Shown: positions 1-8,174, counted from the first letter of the stretch. The stretch is DNA of 39,765 nucleotides from Nitrospirota bacterium (GCA_016217665.1 JACRHF010000073.1:1-39765), one strand, 5' to 3'. Translations and numbers: made by a program. The notes: a model not told the origin generated them from the sequence alone.

Positions 1-26
1 GGTGAAAAAAGTGGTCTTTGATTTTT

Positions 27-63
27 GTTTCACAAACCGTACTAAAAGGACGTTTTGTGAAAC
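27..63. repeat. 14-bp near-perfect inverted repeat (hairpin)
   Basis: Arms GTTTCACAAACCGT and ACGTTTTGTGAAAC pair with one mismatch around a 9-base loop. No T-run follows on either strand, so it does not look like an intrinsic terminator. It lies just downstream of the truncated darT-like reading frame and may be an operator or mark a recombination boundary. Its function is unknown. Confidence 0.6.
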
Positions 64-125
64 GAACAAATTATAGCTTATAACCCTTGAAAATTCTATA
101 TGTGATGGACAAAAATAGTTCATGT

Positions 126-314
126 TCACGCATTATTGAGGTTTAAGCAATATGATTTTCTATTACGCTGGATGTCCGTATTATGGATGGTCCGATATAC
201 AAGGCCGTCATCGGGTGTGAAATTGGGAGCATACAGCCCATGCCGATTGAGGCAGACCTCAAGATTATCTATGTGCATGATCCGATAGATCGGCGTGGGA
301 GTCGGAACAAGCAT
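126..314 (-). pseudogene. darT: DarT-like ADP-ribosyltransferase toxin, N-terminal remnant
   Basis: A 62-codon frame whose first ~54 residues read like the start of DUF4433/DarT, the toxin of DarTG systems that ADP-ribosylates DNA. Recognisable segments are PTPIYRIMHIDNL, GLYAPN and GLVYRTIHNTDIQ. DarT proteins are about 200 residues long. Here similarity stops after 'DIQRNRK' and the frame ends eight codons later, so the catalytic C-terminal part is missing and the product should be inactive. The ATG overlaps the TGA of the upstream hsdS-tail relic (TGATG), a translationally coupled arrangement that suggests darT once followed an hsdS gene directly. No DarG antitoxin is next to it. The family call comes from motif recognition only. 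Confidence 0.6.
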
Positions 315-433
315 CAGGTAGTTTCCCCTCGCACATCGATTTTCCCTGTTACTGCCGCCGAGATAAGGGCGGTGCGGTATTCTCGGAGCAGGTCAAAGGA
401 GTTCCTCACCTTTATAATAAGTGCATCCATCCG
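314..433 (-). pseudogene. Relic of a second hsdS gene (C-terminal helix and tail)
   Basis: On the minus strand this stretch encodes roughly 39 residues ending in LLREYRTALISAAVTGKIDV and a few more before a TGA. That is the characteristic C-terminal end of type I specificity subunits. The intact hsdS at 2125-3429 ends with nearly the same peptide (KLREYRTALISAAVTGKIDV), and over about 62 bases the DNA is roughly 80% identical. Upstream the frame continues into sequence unlike HsdS, right up to the DUF4411 stop. The ImmA/DUF4411 pair is therefore bracketed by two hsdS 3' ends in the same orientation. This is consistent with insertion or exchange by recombination at hsdS tails. Confidence 0.75.
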
Positions 434-464
434 TGATTTCTTTCTGTCAGGCAAACCATAATGA

Positions 465-959
465 TTATGCAAACCGCACCCCAAGTGTCCTTAACATTTC
501 AAAAGTGTCGATAAATTGCACATTGAATGTTTGGCAAACATTCGGAATTGGAATCTTTCTCCTTATATTAGGATCTAATAATTCATGGGTTACGAGGATG
601 CAACTTTTCACTTTGGCGTAAGCTACCAACCAGCCATCGGCGATAGTGGCAAAATTAGACTTGGCTGCGTCCGAAAACTGGCTCTGGCCATTCACCCAAA
701 TCATGATCTCACTGAAAGATTGGAAAATATCGGTTTCATCAGTTGAGGCAAATGCATGACCGAAATGGGCCTTTACCCATTCCGATAGAACATCATTTCC
801 TCGCTCCAGTTCCTGCTTGACGCGGTCAATACTCTGTACCCGCCCATTTTCAGCATGGGCAACCAAGCTGTCCCAGAATTTGGGAGCAAGGTCGAATGCA
901 TAGTAACGTCGCGCCGCTTGGATAAACACATTTGCATCAAGAATAAATACATCGGGCAT
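465..959 (-). CDS. DUF4411 family PIN-like protein (probable toxin partner)
   Basis: A 164-residue protein of the DUF4411 group, related to PIN-domain nucleases. It opens with FILDANVFIQAARRYY, placing the expected first catalytic aspartate at D8. It carries a central acidic segment (VKQELERGND) and a later SNFATIADGWLVAYA helix, followed by CILVTHE. PIN folds cleave RNA at a metal centre built from such acidic residues. Its ATG overlaps the stop of the ImmA/IrrE-like gene by one base (TAATG), so the two are probably translated together. Pairs of an HTH-ImmA protein with DUF4411 are common in mobile and defence loci and are thought to act as toxin and neutraliser. Activity here is inferred, not shown. 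Confidence 0.75.
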   Translation of the reverse strand: MPDVFILDANVFIQAARRYYAFDLAPKFWDSLVAHAENGRVQSIDRVKQELERGNDVLSEWVKAHFGHAFASTDETDIFQSFSEIMIWVNGQSQFSDAAKSNFATIADGWLVAYAKVKSCILVTHELLDPNIRRKIPIPNVCQTFNVQFIDTFEMLRTLGVRFA

Positions 960-2128
960 TACTGAGGTCTCCCGATCCTTAAAGAGGCCGCGTATCGATC
1001 GAAAGTCTTTCCGTACAGTCCCGTCAACTGGTAGGCTTCGGAATAAAGCAGGTTGCCTTCACCGGCTGCCCGAACCACGGCAGAGGCGAATCGCCGCCCT
1101 ACTCGCAAATTCTGACTAGCGAAAAAGTCCCCTCCTTTTGGTCGGCGGGCGGCTGCGCGGCGTTCGTCTTGTTGATAACCACGATAGAAATCCAGGAACA
1201 TATTTTTTTGAATCAAGCCAATGTCCAGTGTCCTGCGTGCGGCCACCAGCACACTTACTTTGAATTGGCGGGCGATTGTCTGAAAACAATTCGGATCGTC
1301 TTGAATAGAAGGCCAGACCTCGCGCAACCTGCGTTCCGGAACGAGAAACTCTGCCGCCACCCGATTGCACACTTGTTCTATCGGATCATCTGCCGGCTGC
1401 ATTTCACGCAGGTCAAAAGCGGCGCTACTGCCCAAAAACACATGGGCCAGTTCATGAGCGAGTGTGAACATCTGCGCGGCCTTGCCGTCAGAACCATTGA
1501 CAAACACGAGAGGTGCGTACTCGTCCACAAGAACAAAACCGCGAAATTCGCCAGGATCAAGCTTACGGTGAGTATTATTATCGACGATCCCATTGAATAC
1601 AACCAGAATTCCGGCATCTTCTATGGCCTCACGGAGCGCGCGTAATGCGCCTGTCCAAGTCGGCTGTTGGGCCGCCCATTCCTCATCAAAGCGTAACAAT
1701 CGCCGCAGCCGGTTTACTATAGCTGTGGGTTGCTCTTCAGGTTGTGCAGACCGTACGTAAGGCAGTGGTTCCTGACCTTGGTCTATCAGGAATTCGCGCA
1801 TCCAAGACTGCCGCCGCTGCATCATCTGAACAGTATCAAGAAGATTGGGACTTGGCCTGTCCGGGGTCCCACCACCAAGCGTTCGGAAGTGAGGAATTGG
1901 CAAGCGTTCCTCTGGCGGTTCAGGAAGGAAGAAAAACCCAAGCGGTGTCAGAGTGGATTTTGCCAGGGATTCTAATTGTCGAAACGTGGGCTGACTTTCG
2001 CCAGTAACCCACTGTTGTATTTTCGGAAATTTTTTCTGCAGATCATCGGGGGTCAGTCCGGCACGGTTTACCGCCCAGCGCAAAACACCTTCCCTAACGG
2101 CTACTCTGCTAATGGCCACTCTGCTCAT
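959..2128 (-). CDS. XRE-type HTH / ImmA-IrrE metallopeptidase
   Basis: A 389-residue protein with an N-terminal XRE-like helix-turn-helix (about residues 10-65, including WVTGESQPTFRQLESLAK) and a ImmA/IrrE peptidase domain. The zinc motif AHELAHVF (HELAH at ~225-229) is intact, and the downstream CNRVAAEFLVPE segment probably supplies the third ligand. Family members bind DNA and cleave repressors or antitoxins. The start overlaps the hsdS stop by four bases (ATGA), and the 3' end overlaps DUF4411, so hsdS, this gene and DUF4411 form one coupled unit. It may regulate or neutralise the DUF4411 partner. All key residues are visible, so it looks functional. Confidence 0.85.
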   Translation of the reverse strand: MSRVAISRVAVREGVLRWAVNRAGLTPDDLQKKFPKIQQWVTGESQPTFRQLESLAKSTLTPLGFFFLPEPPEERLPIPHFRTLGGGTPDRPSPNLLDTVQMMQRRQSWMREFLIDQGQEPLPYVRSAQPEEQPTAIVNRLRRLLRFDEEWAAQQPTWTGALRALREAIEDAGILVVFNGIVDNNTHRKLDPGEFRGFVLVDEYAPLVFVNGSDGKAAQMFTLAHELAHVFLGSSAAFDLREMQPADDPIEQVCNRVAAEFLVPERRLREVWPSIQDDPNCFQTIARQFKVSVLVAARRTLDIGLIQKNMFLDFYRGYQQDERRAAARRPKGGDFFASQNLRVGRRFASAVVRAAGEGNLLYSEAYQLTGLYGKTFDRYAASLRIGRPQ

Positions 2129-3429
2129 GCGGCTATCTCTTTCCGCACGTCTATCTTTCCAGTCACTGCCGCTGAAATAAGAGCTGTGCGGTATTCGCGG
2201 AGTTTATCAATGGACTGTTCAATTCGCTGTTGGAGTACCATGTATTTTCCAGTTTCTCTCTCGATGGCATTTACAATATTACGCTGTTCGAGGAGCGGCG
2301 GACAAGGTAAGCGTATTTCAAAAAACTCCTCTGGATATAAACGTAGCCGCGATGTCCACACACCTTTTGAGTGGCGGATAACTTCAGAAACAAATCGACT
2401 GGTACGAAAAAGGTAATCATAGAATAGAGGCTCATAGTCACTGGTTCTAAGCCTATACACGTTATATGAGGGACTAACTATTCCCGGTTCGAAGGCAATG
2501 CCCACCGCACCCATCCAAGCCCACATTGTGTTTATCACTAAATCTCTCGATTCACATCTCTTGTAGCCTTCCAAAGATTCAGCCAAAAACATAGTTACAT
2601 TTTTCTCAGATCTTCGCGTTACACCGGTTATGTGGGAAACCGTAAGGAGTTCCTCCTCCCCCGACGTAGAGCGCTCATTTATTTCTTTAAATAAGACCTT
2701 AGCCTTATTAATTCTCCAGTGTTCCGGTATGTCCCCCAGCCACTCAACACCGGAGTCTTTCATTTTTACATTCGGGTCAAGGCCCTTAGTAACGGCGTGG
2801 CTGACAAGGGCAGTGCGCTTTTCCTGCAAAAGCTCAATCTGTTTTTGTTTCTTTTCTATGAGAGCATCAATCCGCGCTGACTCACGGTCGAGAAAGGCCA
2901 CGATGGCGCGTTGCTCTAATAGGGGAGGAAGCACAACGCGTAAGTTGACAAAATCGGTGGCATTGATAGCTGGATAACTCACACCAACAGAACGTGCAAC
3001 AACGGAATCCACGAAATACGGAGCGCGCAGGGCATAAGAGGCGAACGAACTGTCTAAACCCTTTTTGGGGCGGATAACCGCAAAACCGGTGGATATGGTC
3101 AAGTTGACTTCGGGCTCAGCAATCGGAGCGATTGCCCGCAGATAGGTGCGAACGGTGGAGATAATCACATCGCCATTACGAACTTGCCGCCTGGCTCTCG
3201 AAGGCGCATTTTCGAATCGCATCGGTTCCTTTTTTTGAATTCCAGATATGGAGTCCACGCTACTAATGTCAACATACAGCATCTCGAAATCGGGGTCGGT
3301 GTTTTCGCTTAAAACATCGTCATTGTAGGAAGACACATATTTCAGACGACGTGTCTCCCAATGTTCAGGTATCTCACCCATCCACTTGATGCCAGAGTCC
3401 TTGTATCTCGGATATGCTCGCCAATTCAC
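2125..3429 (-). CDS. hsdS: Type I restriction-modification specificity subunit HsdS
   Basis: At 434 residues this is a full-length HsdS with two target recognition domains. Each half opens with the same kind of motif (KDSGIKWMGEIPEHW near residue 10; KDSGVEWLGDIPEHW near 225). Each TRD ends in a conserved proline/glutamine segment (PPLLEQRAIV, PPLLEQRNIV) followed by a long coiled-coil helix. The C-terminus is the usual YRTALISAAVTGKIDV tail. HsdS selects the bipartite DNA sequence for HsdM and HsdR. Here the neighbouring HsdM lacks its catalytic domain and no HsdR is in the window, so any intact HsdS would have to serve a system elsewhere or act only as a DNA-binding protein. Confidence 0.92.
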   Translation of the reverse strand: MNWRAYPRYKDSGIKWMGEIPEHWETRRLKYVSSYNDDVLSENTDPDFEMLYVDISSVDSISGIQKKEPMRFENAPSRARRQVRNGDVIISTVRTYLRAIAPIAEPEVNLTISTGFAVIRPKKGLDSSFASYALRAPYFVDSVVARSVGVSYPAINATDFVNLRVVLPPLLEQRAIVAFLDRESARIDALIEKKQKQIELLQEKRTALVSHAVTKGLDPNVKMKDSGVEWLGDIPEHWRINKAKVLFKEINERSTSGEEELLTVSHITGVTRRSEKNVTMFLAESLEGYKRCESRDLVINTMWAWMGAVGIAFEPGIVSPSYNVYRLRTSDYEPLFYDYLFRTSRFVSEVIRHSKGVWTSRLRLYPEEFFEIRLPCPPLLEQRNIVNAIERETGKYMVLQQRIEQSIDKLREYRTALISAAVTGKIDVRKEIAA

Positions 3430-3471
3430 CCTATAACCTCAGTCAACATCACGTCGGTTTAGTATCATCGG

Positions 3472-3972
3472 TTATGCACAAAGGGTATAAGCAAATAAAC
3501 TAATAAATAGTAATAACCACCCACATGTAAAAAATTGGGGCACTCTAAGCATAAGAGAATGAGTCCGCCACTTGCCGAGTCGAGTTAGGAGGTACCAGTC
3601 CTGTATTAACGTTTGTTCATTAATGGTTTTTTCAAATAATGTGAGCACTCGTTCCCCATCTATCCTTAAGGTATCCTCCGTGCGTTCTGCTTGCTTAGCA
3701 CGGTAGTACTGGTACAACTGCTCCCGTTTCTGTATGAGGCCCCAGATCAATGATACAAAAAATCCAATGAAAGGGATTGCAAATGTTATTATAAGCGTAA
3801 AAAGATTTTTCTCTTTAAATGCATCACTATTAATAATAGTAGCAAGGGCGGCTATAAGAACACCATTTGTTACTATGAAGTAGTTAAATGCCTGGCGGGC
3901 CATATTATCCATGTGGCGATGCATTTCTACCGCCATTTTCCATTGTTCTAACAGCAAATCATTTTTGTCCAT
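3472..3972 (-). CDS. Small membrane protein of the RM locus (RipA-like topology)
   Basis: A 166-residue protein with a soluble amphipathic N-terminus (about residues 1-28), two closely spaced hydrophobic segments (~29-48 and ~58-82), a cytoplasmic helical region with KREQLYQYYRAKQAERTEDT, and a third hydrophobic segment at the C-terminus (about 140-165). The start ATG has an AAGGAAG ribosome-binding site. The layout resembles small octameric membrane proteins annotated as RipA family, often seen near defence genes, but I recognise topology rather than a diagnostic motif. It lies between the truncated hsdM and hsdS on the same strand, suggesting cotranscription. Function unknown. Confidence 0.7.
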   Translation of the reverse strand: MDKNDLLLEQWKMAVEMHRHMDNMARQAFNYFIVTNGVLIAALATIINSDAFKEKNLFTLIITFAIPFIGFFVSLIWGLIQKREQLYQYYRAKQAERTEDTLRIDGERVLTLFEKTINEQTLIQDWYLLTRLGKWRTHSLMLRVPQFFTCGWLLLFISLFAYTLCA

Positions 3973-4060
3973 TAGATTACTTCCTTAAGACTAGAAAATC
4001 TGCATTACCCCAATCTTTGTAGCTTGCCACACCAATAATGATAGCCGTCCTTGTGTTTTT

Positions 4061-4129
4061 TCATTGTCTCGACACCGTAGAGACAATCTCAATCCCATAA
4101 TGGATTGACTTTATCGGTTTCCTGCTCAT
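4061..4129 (-). other. Tiny ORF coupled to hsdM stop, likely gene remnant
   Basis: A 22-codon frame (MSRKPIKSIHYGIEIVSTVS plus two residues) whose ATG overlaps the hsdM TGA (ATGA). After its stop the same frame stays open for another 27 codons. Coupling like this normally marks the next gene of an operon. The short length and the following in-frame stop suggest the start of a decayed gene between hsdM and the membrane protein. I could not identify a family. Confidence 0.35.
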
Positions 4130-5205
4130 TCTGTCACCTTCGAAAGCATCTCGGCAATTTTCTTCTCGATCTGCTTAAGGTCAGCTTCTATCTGCCCAAG
4201 CGGGCGAGGCGGGGTGTATTTGTAAAAATAGCGGTTAAAGTTTACCTCATAGCCAATCTTCGTCTTCGACTCATCCATCCAGGCATCCGGCACATGGGGG
4301 AGGACCTCCCGCTTTATGTACTCGCCCACATCCTCTTTCAGAGGCACGTTTTCATAATCCCGGAGTTCAGGATCGGGTTCTGGTTTGCCATTTGAGTCAG
4401 TGCAAATGTCTGCCGTCTCATCGCGCCCTGAAAGGGCCGTAAGAATTGCCTTGAAAAGCACGGCAGGAACTTTAACGCCGGATTCCTTAAAAGCTTCCTT
4501 CAACATTTTCACAAACTCCTCGCGATTCTTCACCACTCCCTTTACCGCAACCCCCTCGAGTGCGGAGATGATTGCATTTTGAAGTCCCATCCCTTCGGCT
4601 ATTTCAGCCTGTGCGGCCTTCGTATCTTTGCGCTTTCTGCTTGTGGCAAGATTGGAAAAAGCCGTAGCCTCTTTCAACCGGGCAAGGCCTTCGTTGTTCT
4701 CGGCAAAGTTCAACCTTAAGGGACGTTCAACCGTGATGCGCCGGTAACCGAGATCGGAGTAGTCGAAGATGCGGACATGTTCATTTTCCTTGAACTCTCC
4801 ATACAGACGGTCTGCCTTATCGAGTTTGGCGATGTGTTCTCCAAAACCGAAATGCTCGATAATTTTCCGGGCCTGGGTAGAAAAGCCCTTGATGTAGTGG
4901 GTCAGGTTCGAAGCGATGTTGTTAGGGTCGCCCTTGAGCTTCTCAAGAGTGATGAAACGGCTGGTGTTGTAGAAGGGAACTCCTGAGACCCGACACAGGA
5001 TTGGCTCGATATTTTTTAACTTACCCCCCTGGAGGCTCTTCAACCTTCCGAGCACCTTTTCTTTAGTCGGTTCCAGCACACAGTCAAGCCGCCTGAGGAC
5101 GGTCATGGGCAGCATAACGTCTTTATATTGGTTGGGGCGGTAGGGTCCGCGCAACAGGTCCGCCACAGACCATATAAAGCTGACCTTCTCATTAAAGTTA
5201 TCCAC
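4126..5205 (-). pseudogene. hsdM: HsdM with the catalytic methyltransferase domain deleted in frame
   Basis: The 359-residue frame is open from start to stop but contains only the two ends of a type I modification subunit. Residues 1-~132 are the helical HsdM N-terminal domain (SFIWSVADLLRGPYRPNQYK, FGFGEHIAKLDKADRLY). From there the sequence jumps directly to the C-terminal region (EFKENEHVRIFDYSDLGYRR onward). The intervening domain of roughly 280-300 residues, which normally carries the SAM-binding motif, the NPPF/NPPY motif and the HFTPR segment, is absent. The protein cannot methylate DNA. It could still contact HsdS through its ends. It is the first gene of the minus-strand RM block. 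Whether it is expressed is unknown. Confidence 0.85.
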
Positions 5206-5384
5206 TCTTCTTACCCCTGATATTATAAAGGTCTTACGCTCCCCCTCACTGTTGCGGGTATTCTACCTGAGTCCCCCTGTAGAATCAATCAGTGATACGT
5301 CATGTCACATTATTAGATTTTTCTGTCAAGAGAGATTTTGTATGTAGGGGATAGAAGGAGTTGTACAACGTGCGTTTGGTAAAT

Positions 5385-6752
5385 TCAATTGCGAAAAAGA
5401 AGCTCTTCAACTATGGCGAGGTTTCGTTCCACGGCCCCTCTGTTCCTTACAATGATCTGGTAGCCCTTCTCGCCCATCTCCCTCTGCCGCCCGGTGTCAG
5501 GGACAAGCCCTTTCAGTGCCCTTGAAAGTTCCTCTCCGCCTTTAACCCGTATTCCGGCCCCGCATCTCAGGATCTCCTCTGTGATCTCACGGAAATTGAA
5601 CATGTGCTCTCCGAATATCACGGGCTTTCTGTAGTAGAGCGCCTCAAGGGGGTTCTGCCCGCCGTGCGGGATGAAGCTGCCGCCGATGATCACGACAGTG
5701 GCCATGCTGTAGAGGGTGGCAAGCTCGCCGATGGTGTCAACCATGATGACAGGAGGTGAATGGTGAACGGTAGATGCTGACTGGTTTTGTTGTGCGAGTT
5801 GGGTCCTTCTTATGGTTTCAAAACCAGAGGCCCTGACCAGGCTCTCAATCTCCCCTGTCCTCTCTATGTGCCTCGGGGCTATGATAAGCCTGATTTTTCC
5901 ACCCGAAAGGCCTCGATCAAATCCCCCCTGCCCCCCCTTTTCTAAAGGGGGGAAAACCCTTTCGTTCCGGCATTTATTATACGCTTCGAGGATGATCTCA
6001 TCCTCACCCCTGTGGGTGCTCCCGGCGATGATGACCCTGTCACCCTCCTCTATCCCGAACAACTCCCTCTTCTCTGTCAAGACCTGTTTATCGATATCAA
6101 TAAACCCCTGGTCGTATTTCATATTCCCTGTAACCTGAATGGCCTTCTCCGGCGCTCCTATGGCCCTGATCCTCTGGGCATCTTCTTCGCTCTGCATGCA
6201 GAAGAGGTCTACATAGGCAAGGACCTTCTTCATCAAAGGCCGGATGCGGCTGTAGCCTCTGAAGGTATGGGGGGAGATCCTCCCGTTGATAATAAGGGTC
6301 CTGGCCCCTGAGAGCTTGACCTGGCGCAGGAAGTTCGGCCATAGCTCTGTCTCAACAGAGATGAAGAGATCGGGCCTGATCCTCTGTAAAAATCTCCTGA
6401 CTGACCAGGGGAGGTCAAAAGGGAAGTAGACGATCTGGTCAACCTCAGGAAGCCGCTTGCAGGCCACCTCCCGGCCGGTCGGGGTAACGGTGGAGAGGAC
6501 AAGCCTCGTCTCCGGATGTCTTTTTTTAAGCTCTTTGATAAACGGAATGGCAGCGACCACCTCGCCAACTGAGACAGCGTGAATATGTATACCCCCCTTT
6601 TTCAAAGGGGGGATGGGGGGATTGGGCAATCCTATTCCAAGCTTTTCGAAAAACCCCTTCCGGTGCTTCTCCTTTGTGAGGACCTTATAGATCCAGAAAG
6701 GGGATGCAAGGATCAAGAGGGCTAAGAGTAAAAAATTGTAGAGAAGATACAT
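5385..6752 (-). CDS. waaA: 3-deoxy-D-manno-octulosonic acid (KDO) transferase
   Basis: WaaA/KdtA transfers KDO from CMP-KDO to lipid A precursor at the inner membrane. The protein starts with a membrane anchor (YLLYNFLLLALLILASPFWI), followed by IHIHAVSVGEVVAAIPFI, the Rossmann-type GT30 acceptor half. Later come the donor half with VIIAGSTHRGEDEII, IIAPRHIERTGEI, and near the end GGSFIPHGGQNPLEA. At 455 residues it is longer than the usual ~420-430 because two palindromic repeats are translated within it. These give NPPIPPLKKGG near residue 45 and FPPLEKGGQGGFDRG near residue 268, both between conserved blocks. It follows the DUF374 acyltransferase gene on the same strand, at the end of the murI-rph-rdgB run. 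Confidence 0.93.
   Translation of the reverse strand: MYLLYNFLLLALLILASPFWIYKVLTKEKHRKGFFEKLGIGLPNPPIPPLKKGGIHIHAVSVGEVVAAIPFIKELKKRHPETRLVLSTVTPTGREVACKRLPEVDQIVYFPFDLPWSVRRFLQRIRPDLFISVETELWPNFLRQVKLSGARTLIINGRISPHTFRGYSRIRPLMKKVLAYVDLFCMQSEEDAQRIRAIGAPEKAIQVTGNMKYDQGFIDIDKQVLTEKRELFGIEEGDRVIIAGSTHRGEDEIILEAYNKCRNERVFPPLEKGGQGGFDRGLSGGKIRLIIAPRHIERTGEIESLVRASGFETIRRTQLAQQNQSASTVHHSPPVIMVDTIGELATLYSMATVVIIGGSFIPHGGQNPLEALYYRKPVIFGEHMFNFREITEEILRCGAGIRVKGGEELSRALKGLVPDTGRQREMGEKGYQIIVRNRGAVERNLAIVEELLFRN
5915..5954. repeat. Palindromic repeat A, copy 1 (inside waaA)
   Basis: GC-rich palindrome with arms CCCCCCTTT and AAAGGGGGG and an adjacent CCCCCC block. On the waaA coding strand it is followed by GATTTGATCGAGG, the extended tail shared with copies 3 and 4. 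It is read in frame as FPPLEKGGQGGFDRG. Confidence 0.85.
6592..6624. repeat. Palindromic repeat A, copy 2 (inside waaA)
   Basis: CCCCCCTTT-TTC-AAAGGGGGG followed by ATGGGGGGATT. On the waaA coding strand it is translated as NPPIPPLKKGG immediately before the conserved IHIHAVSVGEV block. Confidence 0.85.
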
Positions 6753-6768
6753 GGAATCCTTACAAAAT

Positions 6769-6790
6769 GGCGGGACAAAGATGTCCCGCC
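6769..6790. repeat. Short palindrome GGCGGGACA/TGTCCCGCC
   Basis: Perfect 9-bp arms around AAGA in the spacer between waaA and the DUF374 gene, continuing into CTATC. The same GATAGGCGGGACA motif begins the repeat cluster after larE at 23029, so this is a dispersed element. Confidence 0.7.
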
Positions 6791-6826
6791 TATCGTTTCC
6801 CTGGATTGGCCACCCACTGCACCTGC

Positions 6827-7501
6827 CTATTGTTCCTTGCGACCGTTGAAGTAATCGTCTGCCCTTTTCGTTATTTCATTCAGTCTCTGCTCGAGCTCAA
6901 GCCTCTTTTCTTCTAATTGGTCCTCTGTCAAATCCCTCCGGACATAAACAGGGTCTCCAAATATCACGGCCACCCGGCTGAAGGGCCATGGGATCATAAA
7001 CCGGTCCCAGCTCTTCAGGAAGACCGCCCTTTCTGCGCCATAGGTAATCGGCAGGATGGGGACGCCGGTGAGCATTGCAAGATGGATCACCCCTTCCTGA
7101 ACCTTCAATGCCGGTCCCCGTGAGCCATCTGCAATAATGGCGGCAGAGTTTCCCTTTTTAACAATCCTTATAAGCCCCCGGAAGGCCCGGGTCCCTCCTT
7201 TGAAGGAAGACCCCCGGATGACACTTAAACCGGATAGCCTCAGGATGTTCGCAATGATCTCACCGTCACTGCTGGGGCTCACAAGACAATGGATCCTCCC
7301 CTGCCCGCGATAGAAGTACGGCCAGTAAAAGAGTCTTCCATGCCATAGGGCATAAATAGGCGGTATCCCCTGAGCAAAGAGAGACTGTTCAATCTCTCCC
7401 CCCTTGAGCCGTTTTCTGTAAGTCATGCCGAGGAGGAATATCGTGGCCATGCCTACGGGTGGGAGGATATATTTGTAGGTGAAATTTTTTATCAGCGTCA
7501 T
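6827..7501 (-). CDS. Lysophospholipid acyltransferase family protein (DUF374)
   Basis: A 224-residue protein when started at the ATG at 7501 (MTLIKNFTYKYILPP). The ORF-track start at 7519 is a TTG inside a palindromic repeat. Blocks typical of DUF374 are visible: IYALWHGRLFYWPYFY with the catalytic-type histidine, SPSSDGEIIA, VIRGSSFKGGTRAFRGL, IADGSRGPALKVQEG and GVPILPITYG. The family acylates lipid A-type or lysophospholipid substrates at the inner membrane and is usually encoded beside waaA, as here. An N-terminal hydrophobic segment suggests membrane attachment. It lies in the minus-strand run between rdgB and waaA. The exact acyl acceptor cannot be told from sequence. Confidence 0.88.
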   Translation of the reverse strand: MTLIKNFTYKYILPPVGMATIFLLGMTYRKRLKGGEIEQSLFAQGIPPIYALWHGRLFYWPYFYRGQGRIHCLVSPSSDGEIIANILRLSGLSVIRGSSFKGGTRAFRGLIRIVKKGNSAAIIADGSRGPALKVQEGVIHLAMLTGVPILPITYGAERAVFLKSWDRFMIPWPFSRVAVIFGDPVYVRRDLTEDQLEEKRLELEQRLNEITKRADDYFNGRKEQ

Positions 7502-7555
7502 CCGAAAATCCCCGATCAAATCCCCCCTTCCCCCCTTTTTCTAAAGGGGGGGAAG
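7499..7555. repeat. Palindromic repeat A, copy 3 with extended tail
   Basis: Minus-strand order: CCCCCCCTTTAGAAAAAGG, GGGGAAGGGGGGATTTGATC, then GGGGATTTTCGGATG. Its first part supplies the end of rdgB (SLPPL then TAG). Its tail ends on the ATG of the DUF374 gene. About 50 bases match copy 4 before the second M16 gene, including the terminal TTTCGGATG. Confidence 0.85.
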
Positions 7556-8173
7556 CGATAGTCGGGGATCAAGGCTTTCCAGCAGACGGCAAAGCTTACT
7601 GAGGGCGCGGGCGCGATGGCTTATCCTGTTCTTGACTTCGCTGCCTAACTCCGCAAAGGTCTTCCCGTATTCCGGCGCGATAAACAGAGGGTCATAGCCA
7701 AACCCGGCCGTCCCCCGCTCTTCCATTGCAACCATACCGCGGCATTCCCCGTCCACAAGGCTCACCTCCCCGTCCGGGGTTGCGAGGGCCATCACGCAGA
7801 CAAACCTGGCTCCCCTCTTCTCAGGAGGGATGTCACGGAGCAGTTCCAGGAGCTTTTTGATATTGGCGGAATCAGAGGCCCCTTCCCCTGCAAACCGGGC
7901 AGAATAGACACCGGGCGCCCCGCCAAGCGCCTCCACCTCAAGACCAGAGTCATCCGCAACGGCAATCTGGCCGGTAAGCTGTGCAACGGTCAATGCCTTT
8001 TCCCTGGCATTCTCTGAGAATGTGGCCCCGTCTTCTACGATCTCAGGGACCTGGGGATAATCCCTGAGAGAGCGTATCTCAATACCGCCCCTGATCTCCT
8101 GTCCTTTCAGGAGAGATCTGATCTCCTCTATCTTGCCCTGATTCCTGGTGGCAAGAACTATTTTTTTCAGCAT
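7541..8173 (-). CDS. rdgB: XTP/dITP diphosphatase (non-canonical purine NTP pyrophosphatase)
   Basis: RdgB/HAM1 hydrolyses dITP, XTP and related nucleotides to monophosphates, keeping damaged purines out of DNA and RNA. The signature blocks are clear: IVLATRNQGKIEEI at the N-terminus (substrate-binding TxNxxK), VADDSGLEVEALGGAPGVYS with the catalytic aspartates, SARFAG, FGYDPLF, and KNRISHRARAL near the end. The 210-residue length is normal. The last residues (SLPPL) and the TAG stop come from palindromic repeat A, copy 3, which suggests that the original C-terminus was altered when the repeat arrived. It follows rph in the same operon. Confidence 0.96.
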   Translation of the reverse strand: MLKKIVLATRNQGKIEEIRSLLKGQEIRGGIEIRSLRDYPQVPEIVEDGATFSENAREKALTVAQLTGQIAVADDSGLEVEALGGAPGVYSARFAGEGASDSANIKKLLELLRDIPPEKRGARFVCVMALATPDGEVSLVDGECRGMVAMEERGTAGFGYDPLFIAPEYGKTFAELGSEVKNRISHRARALSKLCRLLESLDPRLSLPPL

Positions 8174-8174
8174 A

